Source of the DNA: Arthonia radiata
Lineage: Eukaryota; Ascomycota; Arthoniomycetes; Arthoniales; Arthoniaceae
DNA length: 64,000 nt
Assembly: GCA_002989075.1 (NCBI GenBank)
Contig: PSQN01000010.1
Span: 744,001-808,000, forward strand
Direction of reading: 5' to 3'
Made by a program: the position numbers and the translations under genes. The notes under the pieces were generated by a model. The model worked only from the letters and a program-made list of their open reading frames with translations, did no database searches and was not told where the DNA came from. Shown in pieces: positions 19,029 through 28,638 of the stretch (position 1 is the first letter of the stretch; every line of letters starts with the position of its first letter).

Positions 19029-22000
19029 CTACAACTCTACACTCATACTCCTCTCCCTGCCTTTCCCAGCCGCACTTTTCTCACCACCACCGCCCTGTCT
19101 CGCAGCACGCTCAGCCCTCTTCCTCGCCTTCCGCTCCCTCTTCTCCGCCTTCCTCAGCCGTCGTTCCTCTTCGTCCCGTTCTTCGCGTTTCCGTGCTTTC
19201 CGCTCAGCTTTGCGCTGCCGGCGCTCTTGCTCCTCAAGTTCGGCGGCTTCGGCGGCTCTGCGGTCTTTCTTCTCCCGCTTGCGTTGACGTCGAGCTCCGG
19301 CGGCTTCGCCATCCTCAGCGGCGCCAGCGTGGGTCAGCTGCGTATTGATTGCAACAGGTTGGTAAATGGGGAAAGGGCGTTGCTCGGCCAGTGTGGCGGG
19401 CAGGGCGGGTTGCTCTTGCGTCTTCATCGCTTCTCGCCTGGCTTGCTCGTTCCTCCGCTTTCGCTGGCGGCGGCTGAGCTTCGGTTCGGATTGAGTGGGC
19501 TCTTGAGGCGATGTGTGTGGGGACGGAGATTGCGGAGGAGTAGCCACGTCGGCTTGCGCAGGTGCTGGGGAGGATGGCTCTGCATCACAAGCGTGTTCTG
19601 GGGCCGGGATGATGCTATCTCGCTTGTTGTTGCGCCTGCGTTTCTTCTTGGAGGCTGTGGGCGCTGGAGAGAATTCCTGGGGCTGTTGGTGGGGAGCAGG
19701 AGCCTCAGCGGACGGACCGTAGTCGACAAAGTAGCCGTTAAAGCTTTCAGTGGAGTCAGCCGGAGAAGGGGCACGTGGATCGGGTGAGGCCGAAGCAGGT
19801 GGGTCGTCTGCCCCAGAGGCGTCATCGGGATCCTGTAGATCTTGTTCGGACGGGGTCGCCGATGCTTGATAGGTGACCAATCCGGGCTGAGGAGCAATAT
19901 TGTCACGTTCTACCGACTTCATGACCGGGGAGTCGTGGTCCGGCAGAGATTGCGAGGTTGCCGTATTGCTGAGGCCAGTAAAAACTCTGTACGTGTCGAG
20001 TACGGAGTCGGCATCAGCGTACTTGCTGTCTGGCAACCGAGGTATGACGATCTCTTGTAGTCGCCGCTCGAACGTGGGTGGCATTCTTTGTGAGCTCTCA
20101 GGAGATGAATTTAGGCTGGTTCGATTCTGAGCAGAAGCCATTTCGATGGCAGACGGAGGGGACCCGCCAGTATCATCGTTAGGAGTACCGTCTTCGAAGT
20201 GTTTCGATGAGTCGTCGTTGCCAATGCGATGACCTGCGGCACTTCCGCTCGAGGAAGTTAGATTGCTGTGGCCCGAAGTCACGCTCATAGTTTCCCGAGC
20301 GGCCTCGCCTAATTCGAGAGAAGGTTCTCTTTGCCTAATCGGCATAGGGGAAGAAACTCGGTTTGGCGATTGTTCCGAGGATTCAGTAGCAGCGTCGTCC
20401 CCAGCTACATGTCCAGCCTTACGATCACGCCGATTCTCAGAGGGGGCATGTGATCGCATGGCAGATCGTGCTAAGCTTGACTCAACGAGACGCTCGAGCT
20501 CCAATTCGGATGCAGACAATCCGTCTGCATTGGCATCCGAATCTTGGTCTGCTTTACTGCTGGAGAGGCTTGGGGGTCGTATCTCTTCTTTTGAGTCCGA
20601 GGATGGGCGCGCAATCTGAGCTGTGTGATGAGACTCGAGATCCTGGCTTCCTTTGGTTTTGCTTCGCCGTCGAGGCTCAAATGGTGCCGTCTGCGGTGGC
20701 GCATTCCGGTGTGACGCACTTGAATTGACCTCTCCAGATGTTGACCGCTCATCCTTCTTTTGGCCATCAGGTTGCACACTCGCATCACGTGCTCCTGGTG
20801 ACCCAAGTCGCACTGGCGCAGGACTTGCCGGGTCTTCTGCCCCTGCCTCTGTTCCTGCTCCTGCCTGTGCTTCGCTTGCGTCGTCCAGCAATACTTCATC
20901 CAAGGAAGCGAAAGGTTTGGCTGCCATCTGCGCTTCAGCCCGATCTCTCGCCGCACGTCTTTGAGGTTGGCTGTTGAGTATGTCCTCACGATTCATATGA
21001 TCGTTTGCAAGCTTAGCAACCTCGGCTTTCGTTCTTTGAGCGCAGCGACTTGATGAATTGGGCACGGGCAGTGGTTCTATCTTATAACCACCTCCTGACA
21101 GACTTGATGAATTGGACACGGGCAGTGGTTCTATCTTATAACCACCTCCTGACAAACGCTTCGGAACGATGACAGACACAATGGTTGAGTTTTTATCATC
21201 GCCTGTTTTATTTCCGTCGGTCGCAAGAGCCTTCGCATTGGTGACAGCCTTGCTCCAGGTCGCCTGTTGTGCATCTTCCAGTTGGCCTGATACAAGTTTC
21301 AGGTCAGACTTTGACTGCGCCTTACCTACGTCTGCGCTAATCAGTGCCCTCAAGAGAGAGAGACTATCATCGTTGGTGCGAGACTCATGCCCGAGCCAAC
21401 GGAGTGCGTATGCTTCGACGCCGAGACCGCGCCGAAAAAGTGATGAGCTTGCGGCCTCGACTATATCTGGCAAAGGGCGCTCGGTTTGCGCATCTCGACT
21501 AGTATCGGAGGCTTCCGGGATCGCGGACCCTCGAGGGCTGTGCTGAGGATCTGGAGAGGTATTGCGGCTGTTTACAGGGCTTGTTTTCTTCTTTGTAAAA
21601 TGACCTTTATTATCCCGGATCGTATGTCGCGTCGATGAAGCCTCAGAGGTCGTGCTCTCGTTATGCTTGAGCTTGGGGCGAGAACGAGATGCGCCGGTCC
21701 TGGAACGGCCATTCTCGTCTCTTGCGGCGTCTTTGTTTCTTCCAGTATTGCTGTCAACACTTCCATCGTTCTCCTGCTTGAGGTGCAAGCTTGAGTCTCG
21801 TCGCGCTGATGTAGTCGCGTCTTGTACGTGGGTACAAGAGGCTGAGGTTGACTTCGACCGTCTTACAGAGCTACTGCTGCCGGCGAGAAAGCGTCCAGTT
21901 TGGTCCCTGGCTGGAGTGATGGGAGGCACAACGTAAGCGGTAGTATCAGCCCCAAGCGGTATGAATCGACCGTAGCAGTCGCGAACGTTGTGACTGGTCG

Positions 22001-22913
22001 AAGGAGTCGGCCTCCGCCCGTCACTGTGGTCTGAGCGACTTCTTCTAGGAGTGGCTCTGGGGCGCCAATCCCCTAACGCGATTTGACTATCTCGATCTTG
22101 AGCTGCTGATCTTGTCGCGGCGGTACTTGTGGGCGGGTGTGCGCCAATATCGTTTGTGACCTCTCGTTTCCCTTGAAGTGGTGCTTGCTTTGGGGTCGCA
22201 CCGTCGTTGCCTACACTTTTAGACCTCGTTGGTGTCAGAGAGCTGCTCCTTGGTGCAAAGCGACCAGTGCCATCGCGCAGAGCGTGCTTAGAAGGGCTCG
22301 GTCGCTCAGCCGTGCTATTGAGTGACGCCCGTCTGTTCGACGTAGACCCAGACGTAATATCGCGCAGAGGCTGGCTGGACGAGATAGCTTCGGTCTTTGG
22401 CGCGAATCGACCAGTGTTGTCTCGAATCGAATGTTTGACAGCAGGAGAGCCATTGGTAGTGGCTGTCGTCAATCTCTGCCTTTTCGAGCTGGCGGGCTGT
22501 ATGCTGCTTCCGTCTTGAACCGCGCCAGTGCCCCCGCCGGGCTCTCCTGGACTAGAGAAAGCTGCCGACTGTCTCTTCCTCTTTTTGGTACCCTCGCCCT
22601 GCTCTTGAATTGGCATGTCTACCTCAGGTGAAGGGGAACCTCGGAAGCGCTCGCGAGAGTGAGACTCTGAATTGCTGGTCGCGCGCACTCCAGCATCTTG
22701 CGTTGCAGAAGGTTCAGGCGATCGAAAAGGTCCGTGTTGTAGTAGGCCTTTGTTGGATTCTTGTACATTCACCTCGTCCTTGCGCGGTCTATTGATAGGC
22801 GTGAATTGATTTTGGGGCAATGGACTCGAATGCACGAAACTTGCGTCGGCGGAGGAAGATGGTACAGGTGTCTCCTCTGCGGCTTTGAATGGGAACCAGT
22901 TGGGAAGTCGCAT
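19029..22913 (-). CDS. Large disordered protein with repeated RDxxGRF motifs
   Basis: The start is set at MRLPNWFPFKAAEETPVPSS. The frame is open upstream to 23210, but that part reads like non-coding sequence and lacks the Ser/Pro character of the rest. The product is 1,294 residues. Between about 130 and 480 a short motif recurs: IRDNTGRFAPK, LRDGTGRFAPR, VRDCYGRFIPL, ARDQTGRFLAG, ARDENGRSRTG and IRDNKGHFTKK, so R-D-x-x-G-R-F with decay. The middle (ADIVEAASSSLFRRGLGVEA through ALRWLGHESR) may be one ordered segment. A 54-bp duplication encodes GGGYKIEPLPV twice. The C-terminal 100 residues are a Lys/Arg/Glu-rich helix (RKAERKARKREERDEEERRL). GRF-containing basic motifs recall AT-hook-like minor-groove contacts, but function is unknown. 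Confidence 0.65.
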   Translation of the reverse strand: MRLPNWFPFKAAEETPVPSSSADASFVHSSPLPQNQFTPINRPRKDEVNVQESNKGLLQHGPFRSPEPSATQDAGVRATSNSESHSRERFRGSPSPEVDMPIQEQGEGTKKRKRQSAAFSSPGEPGGGTGAVQDGSSIQPASSKRQRLTTATTNGSPAVKHSIRDNTGRFAPKTEAISSSQPLRDITSGSTSNRRASLNSTAERPSPSKHALRDGTGRFAPRSSSLTPTRSKSVGNDGATPKQAPLQGKREVTNDIGAHPPTSTAATRSAAQDRDSQIALGDWRPRATPRRSRSDHSDGRRPTPSTSHNVRDCYGRFIPLGADTTAYVVPPITPARDQTGRFLAGSSSSVRRSKSTSASCTHVQDATTSARRDSSLHLKQENDGSVDSNTGRNKDAARDENGRSRTGASRSRPKLKHNESTTSEASSTRHTIRDNKGHFTKKKTSPVNSRNTSPDPQHSPRGSAIPEASDTSRDAQTERPLPDIVEAASSSLFRRGLGVEAYALRWLGHESRTNDDSLSLLRALISADVGKAQSKSDLKLVSGQLEDAQQATWSKAVTNAKALATDGNKTGDDKNSTIVSVIVPKRLSGGGYKIEPLPVSNSSSLSGGGYKIEPLPVPNSSSRCAQRTKAEVAKLANDHMNREDILNSQPQRRAARDRAEAQMAAKPFASLDEVLLDDASEAQAGAGTEAGAEDPASPAPVRLGSPGARDASVQPDGQKKDERSTSGEVNSSASHRNAPPQTAPFEPRRRSKTKGSQDLESHHTAQIARPSSDSKEEIRPPSLSSSKADQDSDANADGLSASELELERLVESSLARSAMRSHAPSENRRDRKAGHVAGDDAATESSEQSPNRVSSPMPIRQREPSLELGEAARETMSVTSGHSNLTSSSGSAAGHRIGNDDSSKHFEDGTPNDDTGGSPPSAIEMASAQNRTSLNSSPESSQRMPPTFERRLQEIVIPRLPDSKYADADSVLDTYRVFTGLSNTATSQSLPDHDSPVMKSVERDNIAPQPGLVTYQASATPSEQDLQDPDDASGADDPPASASPDPRAPSPADSTESFNGYFVDYGPSAEAPAPHQQPQEFSPAPTASKKKRRRNNKRDSIIPAPEHACDAEPSSPAPAQADVATPPQSPSPHTSPQEPTQSEPKLSRRQRKRRNEQARREAMKTQEQPALPATLAEQRPFPIYQPVAINTQLTHAGAAEDGEAAGARRQRKREKKDRRAAEAAELEEQERRQRKAERKARKREERDEEERRLRKAEKRERKARKRAERAARQGGGGEKSAAGKGRERSMSVEL
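21047..21154 (-). repeat. 54-bp direct tandem duplication inside a coding region
   Basis: Two adjacent 54-bp units (21047-21100 and 21101-21154) differ at a single base, visible as GGGCAC versus GGACAC. The length is a multiple of three, so the frame is kept and 18 residues are duplicated (GGGYKIEPLPV-S/P-NSSS). The near identity shows a recent slippage or recombination event, or possibly an assembly duplication. Confidence 0.9.
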
Positions 22914-23213
22914 TCTGGAGATGCTGCAGGCATTTGCGCCTGCTGCATGGAGATGTAGGTGAGATTGTGAGAGCAATCGCGGAAGATGAGTGTACTTTAC
23001 GCGAGCACTCAAGCTCTTGCACGCGTTAGGTGAAAGCCCGCTATACCTAATTGGGAGGCATCGTCTGAAAAAAGCTTGGCGTTTAGACGCACGCATTGTG
23101 CGACATGCGCAATAACTCATATGATAACGAGATTTGGAGACTGATATGAGGGCACCGTATAGGATTAAGACGTACGTCAATCTTAAGAGCCCTCCGGGCG
23201 AACCTATCATCTC
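22914..23213. other. Short intergenic region
   Basis: Between the start of the RDxxGRF protein and the 3' end of the alcohol dehydrogenase, both on the minus strand. It should hold the promoter of the former. Nothing else was recognised. Confidence 0.4.
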
Positions 23214-25019
23214 TCAAGCCATAGCACCAATCTGTCGTTCTGTCTCAATCTGCTTTTCATCCATTACAATGATGCCCTTTCCAATCATCTTTCCAGACTC
23301 GTAAAAGTCTATAAGCTTCGGCAAATCATGTAGCCCTTTGTATATATTGGTATTGACTGATAACTTGTGCTTGGCGACAACGTCCAGCATGTCCACGGCG
23401 TCGTCAGGACTCGCGATCAGAGAACCAATGATTCGAATGTCTCGAAAGATGAGCTCGTTGAATGGGACAGATATGTTCCCAGGCTGAGCGATCTGGACCA
23501 TCAGGCCGTGCAATCTAGTCACGGCGCATGCCGTAGCGGCGGCTGTAGGTGCATCCGAGACGTTTACGGTAGCATCGACTCCTAACAAAAGCCATCAGCC
23601 ACAGCATCCCTGTAGTGAGAGTAATGCTATTGAACTATGTGTCCAAAGCTACCGCAGGCAAGCTGCAACACGCTGGCCGTCGGCAGAAGTGAGAGACGAA
23701 GAATACAGCGGCTCAGTACTTACCTTGTCCGTTTGTTACCTTCTTCACTTCCTCCATTATTGCTTCGTTACCCTTCCTTGCGTCGACTACGATGTCTGCA
23801 CCGTTCTTTTTGGAAAGTTCAAGGGCGCCGTCGCGAGCATCGACGCCAACTACGTTCAATCCTAAAGCCTGCAAGCCATGGTCTTAGCGTTATGCGTCTT
23901 TCACAGCGCGCACGATGTGACTTGTGAAGCTCAGCTCGAGCTTGTCGAGACAGGTTCCATAGTTTGAATTCCAGGTATGGATGATGTGAGGCGAAGGGGA
24001 AATAGTGTAGGTGCTCTGAACCTACCTTGGCGAATTGAATACCCAAGTGTCCAAGTCCACCGCCGCTACCGACAATAGCAAGCCATTGACCCTGCTTAAG
24101 ATCTGCTTTTGCTACGCCCCGCCACACAGTCAACCCGGCACAGGCCAAGGGAGCTGCAGTCTCGAAGCTCACAGCGTCAGGTAGCTTGGCGGCTGTCCTG
24201 GAGTCTGCTACGAGATAATCGGCGAAAGCACCGTTTGTGGTGACGCCAATCAGCCCCTCAGTCTCCTCGCAATACTGCAGACGAGAACTGTCGCGAGGGG
24301 CCTGACATTCCGCACAAACGCCGCACGGGTGAAAGCCGATGCCCACCATCTGACCGGTGCGTGTTAGCACGATAAGAATTTACAGCGCCCCGAACATTCA
24401 CATACAATTCTATCTCCCTCTTTCAGTGTGGATACAGAGGGCCCGGTAGCGACAACAGTTCCAGCACCCTCATGAGATCCCTGCAACGTTCCGTGTCAGT
24501 ACATGGCGTTTGCGTTTGCACGAGCTGTCAGTAGATGTTCGTCTTAAGCGCCGCGTTCGGTAGCTGGACGTAATGCGGATAAAGGGACCGAAGTCGCGGA
24601 GGCTCCAGACTCACCGTGATCGGCAGCCCTTTGGTCTTGCTTTCGAAGACGCCCTCCAATACCATCAAATCAGTATGGCAGAATGAAGCCACGGCTAGCA
24701 ACAAAGCGTCAGCACAGCTACTTTTGATGGACGTTCACATTGCGAACGAGGTGCTTTTAGGGCGATGCCCGTGCACCAGCTGCCATGCGTTTCGTTATGG
24801 CCCACAGGACAAAGCGTGTGCATGCTTCGAGACTTACCTGTCTTGACAAGGACATCGTAAGGGCCCAACTGCTTCGGCACGGCCGTCTCTTGAATTTTGT
24901 GAGGCTCTTTGTACTTATCAATGCAGTGAGCGAAGTGAGACGAGCATGAGAATGCACGGACGATATACCTTGGTGACTTGCGCCGCAAGCATTTGATTCG
25001 GTAGGCTATCGATGGCCAT
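23214..25019 (-). CDS. Zinc-dependent alcohol dehydrogenase (MDR/Adh family)
   Basis: Seven exons (25019-24969, 24913-24838, 24694-24615, 24480-24406, 24349-24026, 23868-23724, 23581-23214) join in phase to give 372 residues, close to the family length. C48 in ASFCHTDLMV and H72-E73 in GSHEGAGTVV are the catalytic zinc ligands. Cysteines 103, 106, 109 and 121 (PCGVCAECQ, then QYCEE) are the structural zinc lobe, with slightly wide spacing before the fourth. GSGGGLGHLGIQFAKALG is the NAD(P)-binding Rossmann motif. NKRxG-like GKGIIVMDE near the C-terminus is typical of fungal primary ADHs and cinnamyl-alcohol-type relatives. It probably interconverts alcohols and aldehydes in the cytosol; the substrate is not predictable. 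Many introns for such a small gene, but every junction is canonical. Confidence 0.9.
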
Positions 25020-25327
25020 GTTTGGTAATTACACAAGATAGAAGAGAACGCTTACGGGCCTTATCATCGACCTCAGAATACTTTACTTATACATCCAACT
25101 GCAACATGCGTCTAAAGTATGCTTCTTTTAGGCTACTCTTACGTCATTATCTTAGCTCCGAGCTGCAGAGCTTCTCAAATCGTGGACAAAGTGCCTGCAA
25201 AGAAGCTGAAGCTGTCACGCTCCAAATGCTTTGAGGAACAATCAAACCTGCGCCAGCCTTTCAGTGTGCGTGCAAGCATGCATGGTTAACCAGGTCTGGC
25301 GGTGAGACTGCAGGACATTGACGTGCT
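25020..25327. other. Alcohol dehydrogenase promoter / CDK7 3' flank
   Basis: Tandem minus-strand spacing. No gene recognised. AT-rich in the part next to the dehydrogenase start. Confidence 0.4.
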
Positions 25328-26542
25328 TCAGCCATTGCCAGAGAAAAGGGTGCGCGCCACGCCCTTGTATTTCTCCGACTCAAGGTCGCCAGGCTTTCGC
25401 TTTAAATTCTCTGCTGTCTTCTGAATACCGCCAGCTTTGCGTGGTAATCGTTCCTTCGGCGTTGGCTTCGGCGTCGACAACCACCATTTATGCTTGAGGA
25501 TCTGTCTGCAGGAAGGTCGTAGATGAGGATCAAGCTTTAGCATCGACATTAGCAAATCAACGCCCTCCTCGCCAATGACTCCAAATTCACGCATATAGAA
25601 GTCGCGACCCTTCACAGGGCGTATCTTCTCGGGTGGTGTGGGCATGTAGTTTCTCAACCTCGAAACACCCGGCCAGTTGCTATCGGATGGTGTCCCAATG
25701 ACCTCGCATATGAGCTCTGCCTGATGGACATCTGAGCTGCCCGGGAGGAATGGTACTCTCTTGACAATCTCTGCAAATATGGTGCCAATAGACCAGACAT
25801 CGACTGCGCCAGAGTAGTGCTGTGCGCCATACAGAAGTTCCAAAGGTCGGTACCACCTCGTGATCACGTAAGATGTCATCTCTTGTGAGGGGTCACCAAA
25901 GGTACGTGCGAGACCGAAATCTGCGATCTTCATTTCACCATCTGCTGCTATGAGCAAGTTGTTTGGCTTGAGATCGCGATGCAGCACGCCGTTTTCGTGG
26001 CAGAACCAAACTCCACGGCACAGCATGCCCATCCATGCCTTCATGTCCGCGACAGTGTACTTGATGTCACTGCCTTTGTGCCTGTTTTTGATCAATTCCT
26101 CCATGTCGCCGAGTGGAAGATACTCAAGGACCAGGTTGAGATTTTGATCTTTCGTGCTGAAGACATCGTAGAGCGTTATAATGTTCGGATGTCGCAACTC
26201 TTGCAGAGCCTTTATCTCACGAAGAGGGTCCGGCGGCATGCCCACCTCCTCCTCGCGGCTCTTTTTAATCCTCTTCACGGCAATGCGCGTACTGGGATCC
26301 TTCACAATATGTCCAGCGTAGACGAACGCGTACGTGCCTTCGCCGAGTGGCTTGTCATTCCTGAAGTATTTCTTCCTCACCTGCTCGTTCATGTGCTCTG
26401 CCAAGTCCAGTGGTGCCTCATCTTGCGCATCGGGCTTGGTTTGTTTTCCCGGTCCTGCTCCAGTGAGGATAGCGTGAGCTTTTGCTTTACCAGCGGTGAC
26501 CTTCTCAAGAGCTGGGGAAGTTACAGAAGGTGATTTTGCCAT
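25328..26542 (-). CDS. KIN28: CDK7/Kin28-type cyclin-dependent kinase (TFIIH, CDK-activating)
   Basis: A single exon of 404 residues. Kin28/CDK7 phosphorylates the RNA polymerase II C-terminal domain within TFIIH and, in many organisms, the T-loops of other CDKs. The glycine loop GEGTYA is at 67-72 and the catalytic lysine is K90 (IAVKRIK). The PSTAIRE-equivalent helix is PDPLREIKALQELRHPN. The catalytic loop VLHRDLKPNN has D190, and DFGLARTFG is at 208-216. T223 in MTSYVITRWYRPLELL aligns with the activating threonine of CDK7 (T170). The LYGAQHYSGAVDVWSIGTIFAE segment is diagnostic of the CDK7 branch. The usual APE reads P-L-E here, with the key Glu (E235) kept. A 60-residue N-terminal lead and a basic C-tail are extra. 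It shares a 373-bp divergent promoter region with mS41. Confidence 0.92.
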   Translation of the reverse strand: MAKSPSVTSPALEKVTAGKAKAHAILTGAGPGKQTKPDAQDEAPLDLAEHMNEQVRKKYFRNDKPLGEGTYAFVYAGHIVKDPSTRIAVKRIKKSREEEVGMPPDPLREIKALQELRHPNIITLYDVFSTKDQNLNLVLEYLPLGDMEELIKNRHKGSDIKYTVADMKAWMGMLCRGVWFCHENGVLHRDLKPNNLLIAADGEMKIADFGLARTFGDPSQEMTSYVITRWYRPLELLYGAQHYSGAVDVWSIGTIFAEIVKRVPFLPGSSDVHQAELICEVIGTPSDSNWPGVSRLRNYMPTPPEKIRPVKGRDFYMREFGVIGEEGVDLLMSMLKLDPHLRPSCRQILKHKWWLSTPKPTPKERLPRKAGGIQKTAENLKRKPGDLESEKYKGVARTLFSGNG

Positions 26543-26915
26543 GAATGCGGTTGTCTTCCTGCCTCGTCGAAACTATGAGATGAGTCACGTTTGACGATGA
26601 TGACGGGCGGCAATCTGTGCTAAGAGCAAGGCATCGCAGATGCCGTCCGTCCGCTTTTGTTATCGACAGTAAGACATGGGTAAGGGAGTGTAATAAATCT
26701 GGAATGTGGTTTGGTCTTCATTTTAGGTGTCGGGCGAAGACCCTGCCAAGCAATGTCGGAGTGACTCGCGTTGCAGCTCAAAGATGCGGAGTACGTCACG
26801 CAATGTCCCAAAAGCCTACTGTTTAGTCTGTATCTCTGTCCGCCACGCCATCAAAGCATTCCACGCTACAGTTTGAGCGCCTTAGCGATACCCCGTGGCT
26901 AGTCCGCCGACCAAG
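26543..26915. promoter_or_regulatory. Bidirectional promoter region of CDK7 and mS41
   Basis: The two start codons face away from each other across 373 bp, so both promoters must lie here or overlap neighbouring leaders. No TATA box or known operator was identified with confidence. Confidence 0.5.
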
Positions 26916-27782
26916 ATGACGGTACGACAACCGACCGGCGCTCTCCTAAACCGCCTTTCAAAAGCAGCAACTCCACGGCAACACACGCGTTTCAGCATTT
27001 GCCGCTCGTGTATAGCTTCGCAGCGAGACCTACACTCGAGGATCGCAGCACCGCCCGTACCCAAACCAACTCCATTCGTTCCCGATGTCCAAACCTTCCT
27101 CACCGTCATTGGCCGCAAGCTCTCCCAGCATGCCTCGAAGATAGAATCTTGGGATACCCTATTCAGATTGACCTCATCGCAACTACGCGACCTTGGTATT
27201 GAGCCAGCAAGGAATCGGAAATATCTTCTACGATGGCGGGAAAAGTTCAGACACCGTGAATTTGGTATTGGAGGGGATGCAAAACACGTCGGAGAGGGAG
27301 GGGCGGTCGAATGCAGACTAATCGAGACACAGACGCCTGCAGATGAGGGTGCCTCAGCAAGAGCAGCGAGCCTTACATCGAGTCCCGGAACATCGAGAAA
27401 GGTGCTGAATGTGCCATGGACGAATCCGCTAGCTGAGAAGGATGAGGTGCAAAATTCCCAAGAGGCTTCCGCCGAAAAAGAGCAAAAGAAAGAGGCTGTC
27501 TCAGAGACTTCGCCGCAAGGCCCACAGCGACCACCAGCCCTCGATGATAGCGCAATCCGCAGAGCTCATCCCATAGCAGGGGTACGGCACAAGCCTGGTC
27601 ATGGACTCTACGGTCCCTACATGCGAATAGCAAAGGGTAGCCAAGGTCTGGTTGGAGTCATTGAAGCGAGGGAGGGAATCTGGGAGCATCAGAGAGGGCG
27701 AAAGGTCGACGGCGGAGAGCGACGGAAGGCAGAGGTGCGCTTCAAACGCGCGTCGGCTGAGCGAAGAGCCGCGAGGAAGTGA
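26916..27782 (+). CDS. FYV4: Mitochondrial small ribosomal subunit protein mS41 (Fyv4 type, IGR motif)
   Basis: The start is the ATG of MTVRQPTGALLNRLSKAATP; an in-frame GTG 21 bases upstream is discounted. The product is 288 residues. The N-terminus is basic, Ser/Thr-rich and free of acidic residues, as in a mitochondrial import sequence. Next comes the family hallmark, FVPDVQTFLTVIGRKLSQHA (the IGR motif), then ESWDTLFRLTSSQLRDLGIE and the basic RNRKYLLRWREKFR helix. Homologues are a component of the mitoribosomal small subunit. The C-terminal half is a Glu/Lys/Pro linker ending in a basic tail with GLYGPYMRIAKGSQG, as in longer fungal versions. Intronless and intact. The motif order makes the family call firm; assignment to the ribosome follows from established knowledge of Fyv4. 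Confidence 0.85.
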   Translation: MTVRQPTGALLNRLSKAATPRQHTRFSICRSCIASQRDLHSRIAAPPVPKPTPFVPDVQTFLTVIGRKLSQHASKIESWDTLFRLTSSQLRDLGIEPARNRKYLLRWREKFRHREFGIGGDAKHVGEGGAVECRLIETQTPADEGASARAASLTSSPGTSRKVLNVPWTNPLAEKDEVQNSQEASAEKEQKKEAVSETSPQGPQRPPALDDSAIRRAHPIAGVRHKPGHGLYGPYMRIAKGSQGLVGVIEAREGIWEHQRGRKVDGGERRKAEVRFKRASAERRAARK

Positions 27783-28638
27783 GCGTCGTCAGCAGTGATC
27801 TGACAAGCTCTGTGCTCATTGCACAACGCGTCAAAGGAAGAAGATACTAGGTCTGTTAAGGGTGGGTTCGGAGAGTCTGGGCCTGCAGAGACGGACGAGA
27901 CCGACTGTAACAGCTGGAAGTGCTTCGGTTACGTTACTGTACAGATGAGGTACCGTGAAGCACTCATAGGTATCATTATTTTCAAGAGCCGAACGACTTT
28001 GAACCTCGTCGCGTGAGATTCACCGATTAGATATCGCACATGTTCTACGGTGTTGGTTTATCTTCTTCCATCTGATCGCCTGCGCATCCGTGGACTTGGG
28101 GTGCGTTAGCGGCGCACGCTAAGATGCAGCAGTTCACTCTAATGACCGAAAAGGGAAGGCTCATTGGAAATAGCCCCCTTTGGGTTGAAGTTGGGTGTGC
28201 CCCCTGTGTTTCACTCTGCAATTATCTGGATGAACAGCACCACCAACATCGATCTTTTCGCATCCCACGTTCTCTTCATACTCTTTATCTGGCGCGTGCT
28301 CCTGCCCATCACTTCGATTACGACAGCGCACAGGTCCTCGCGACCTCACTACGCGGTTGTACCACTCCGCTTATCCTCCAACCCATGTCCCACCCCACTG
28401 CGCACGCTCCACAAACGCTCGTCCTGTTGCAGTGCCCTTCGACACTACCACGAAGCTGTTTTCTTTGGACGTGATCATGTGCACGAAGCGTACCGTGAGA
28501 CCGTGAGGCGTGCGCACAGGCGCTGGACGTTCTCCAAGCCTGAGCTGCAAAGCGCACAGCACAGGAAAAGTCCATGCTGGGAGCCACTCTGAGCTTCCAC
28601 GAATCCTTATCCACTGACGCGGGCGCATCAAACACGAA
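27783..28638. other. Upstream region of the kinesin gene
   Basis: About 860 bp between two co-directional genes. Pyrimidine-rich stretches just before 28639 are typical of a leader. Short frames on both strands lack motifs. No RNA gene noticed. Confidence 0.45.

Noticed and set aside
22914-23210. Upstream extension of the RDxxGRF protein by 99 residues
   Set aside because: The extension is Leu/Cys/Arg-rich, unlike the rest, and a good ATG (MRLPNWFPFK) follows it.
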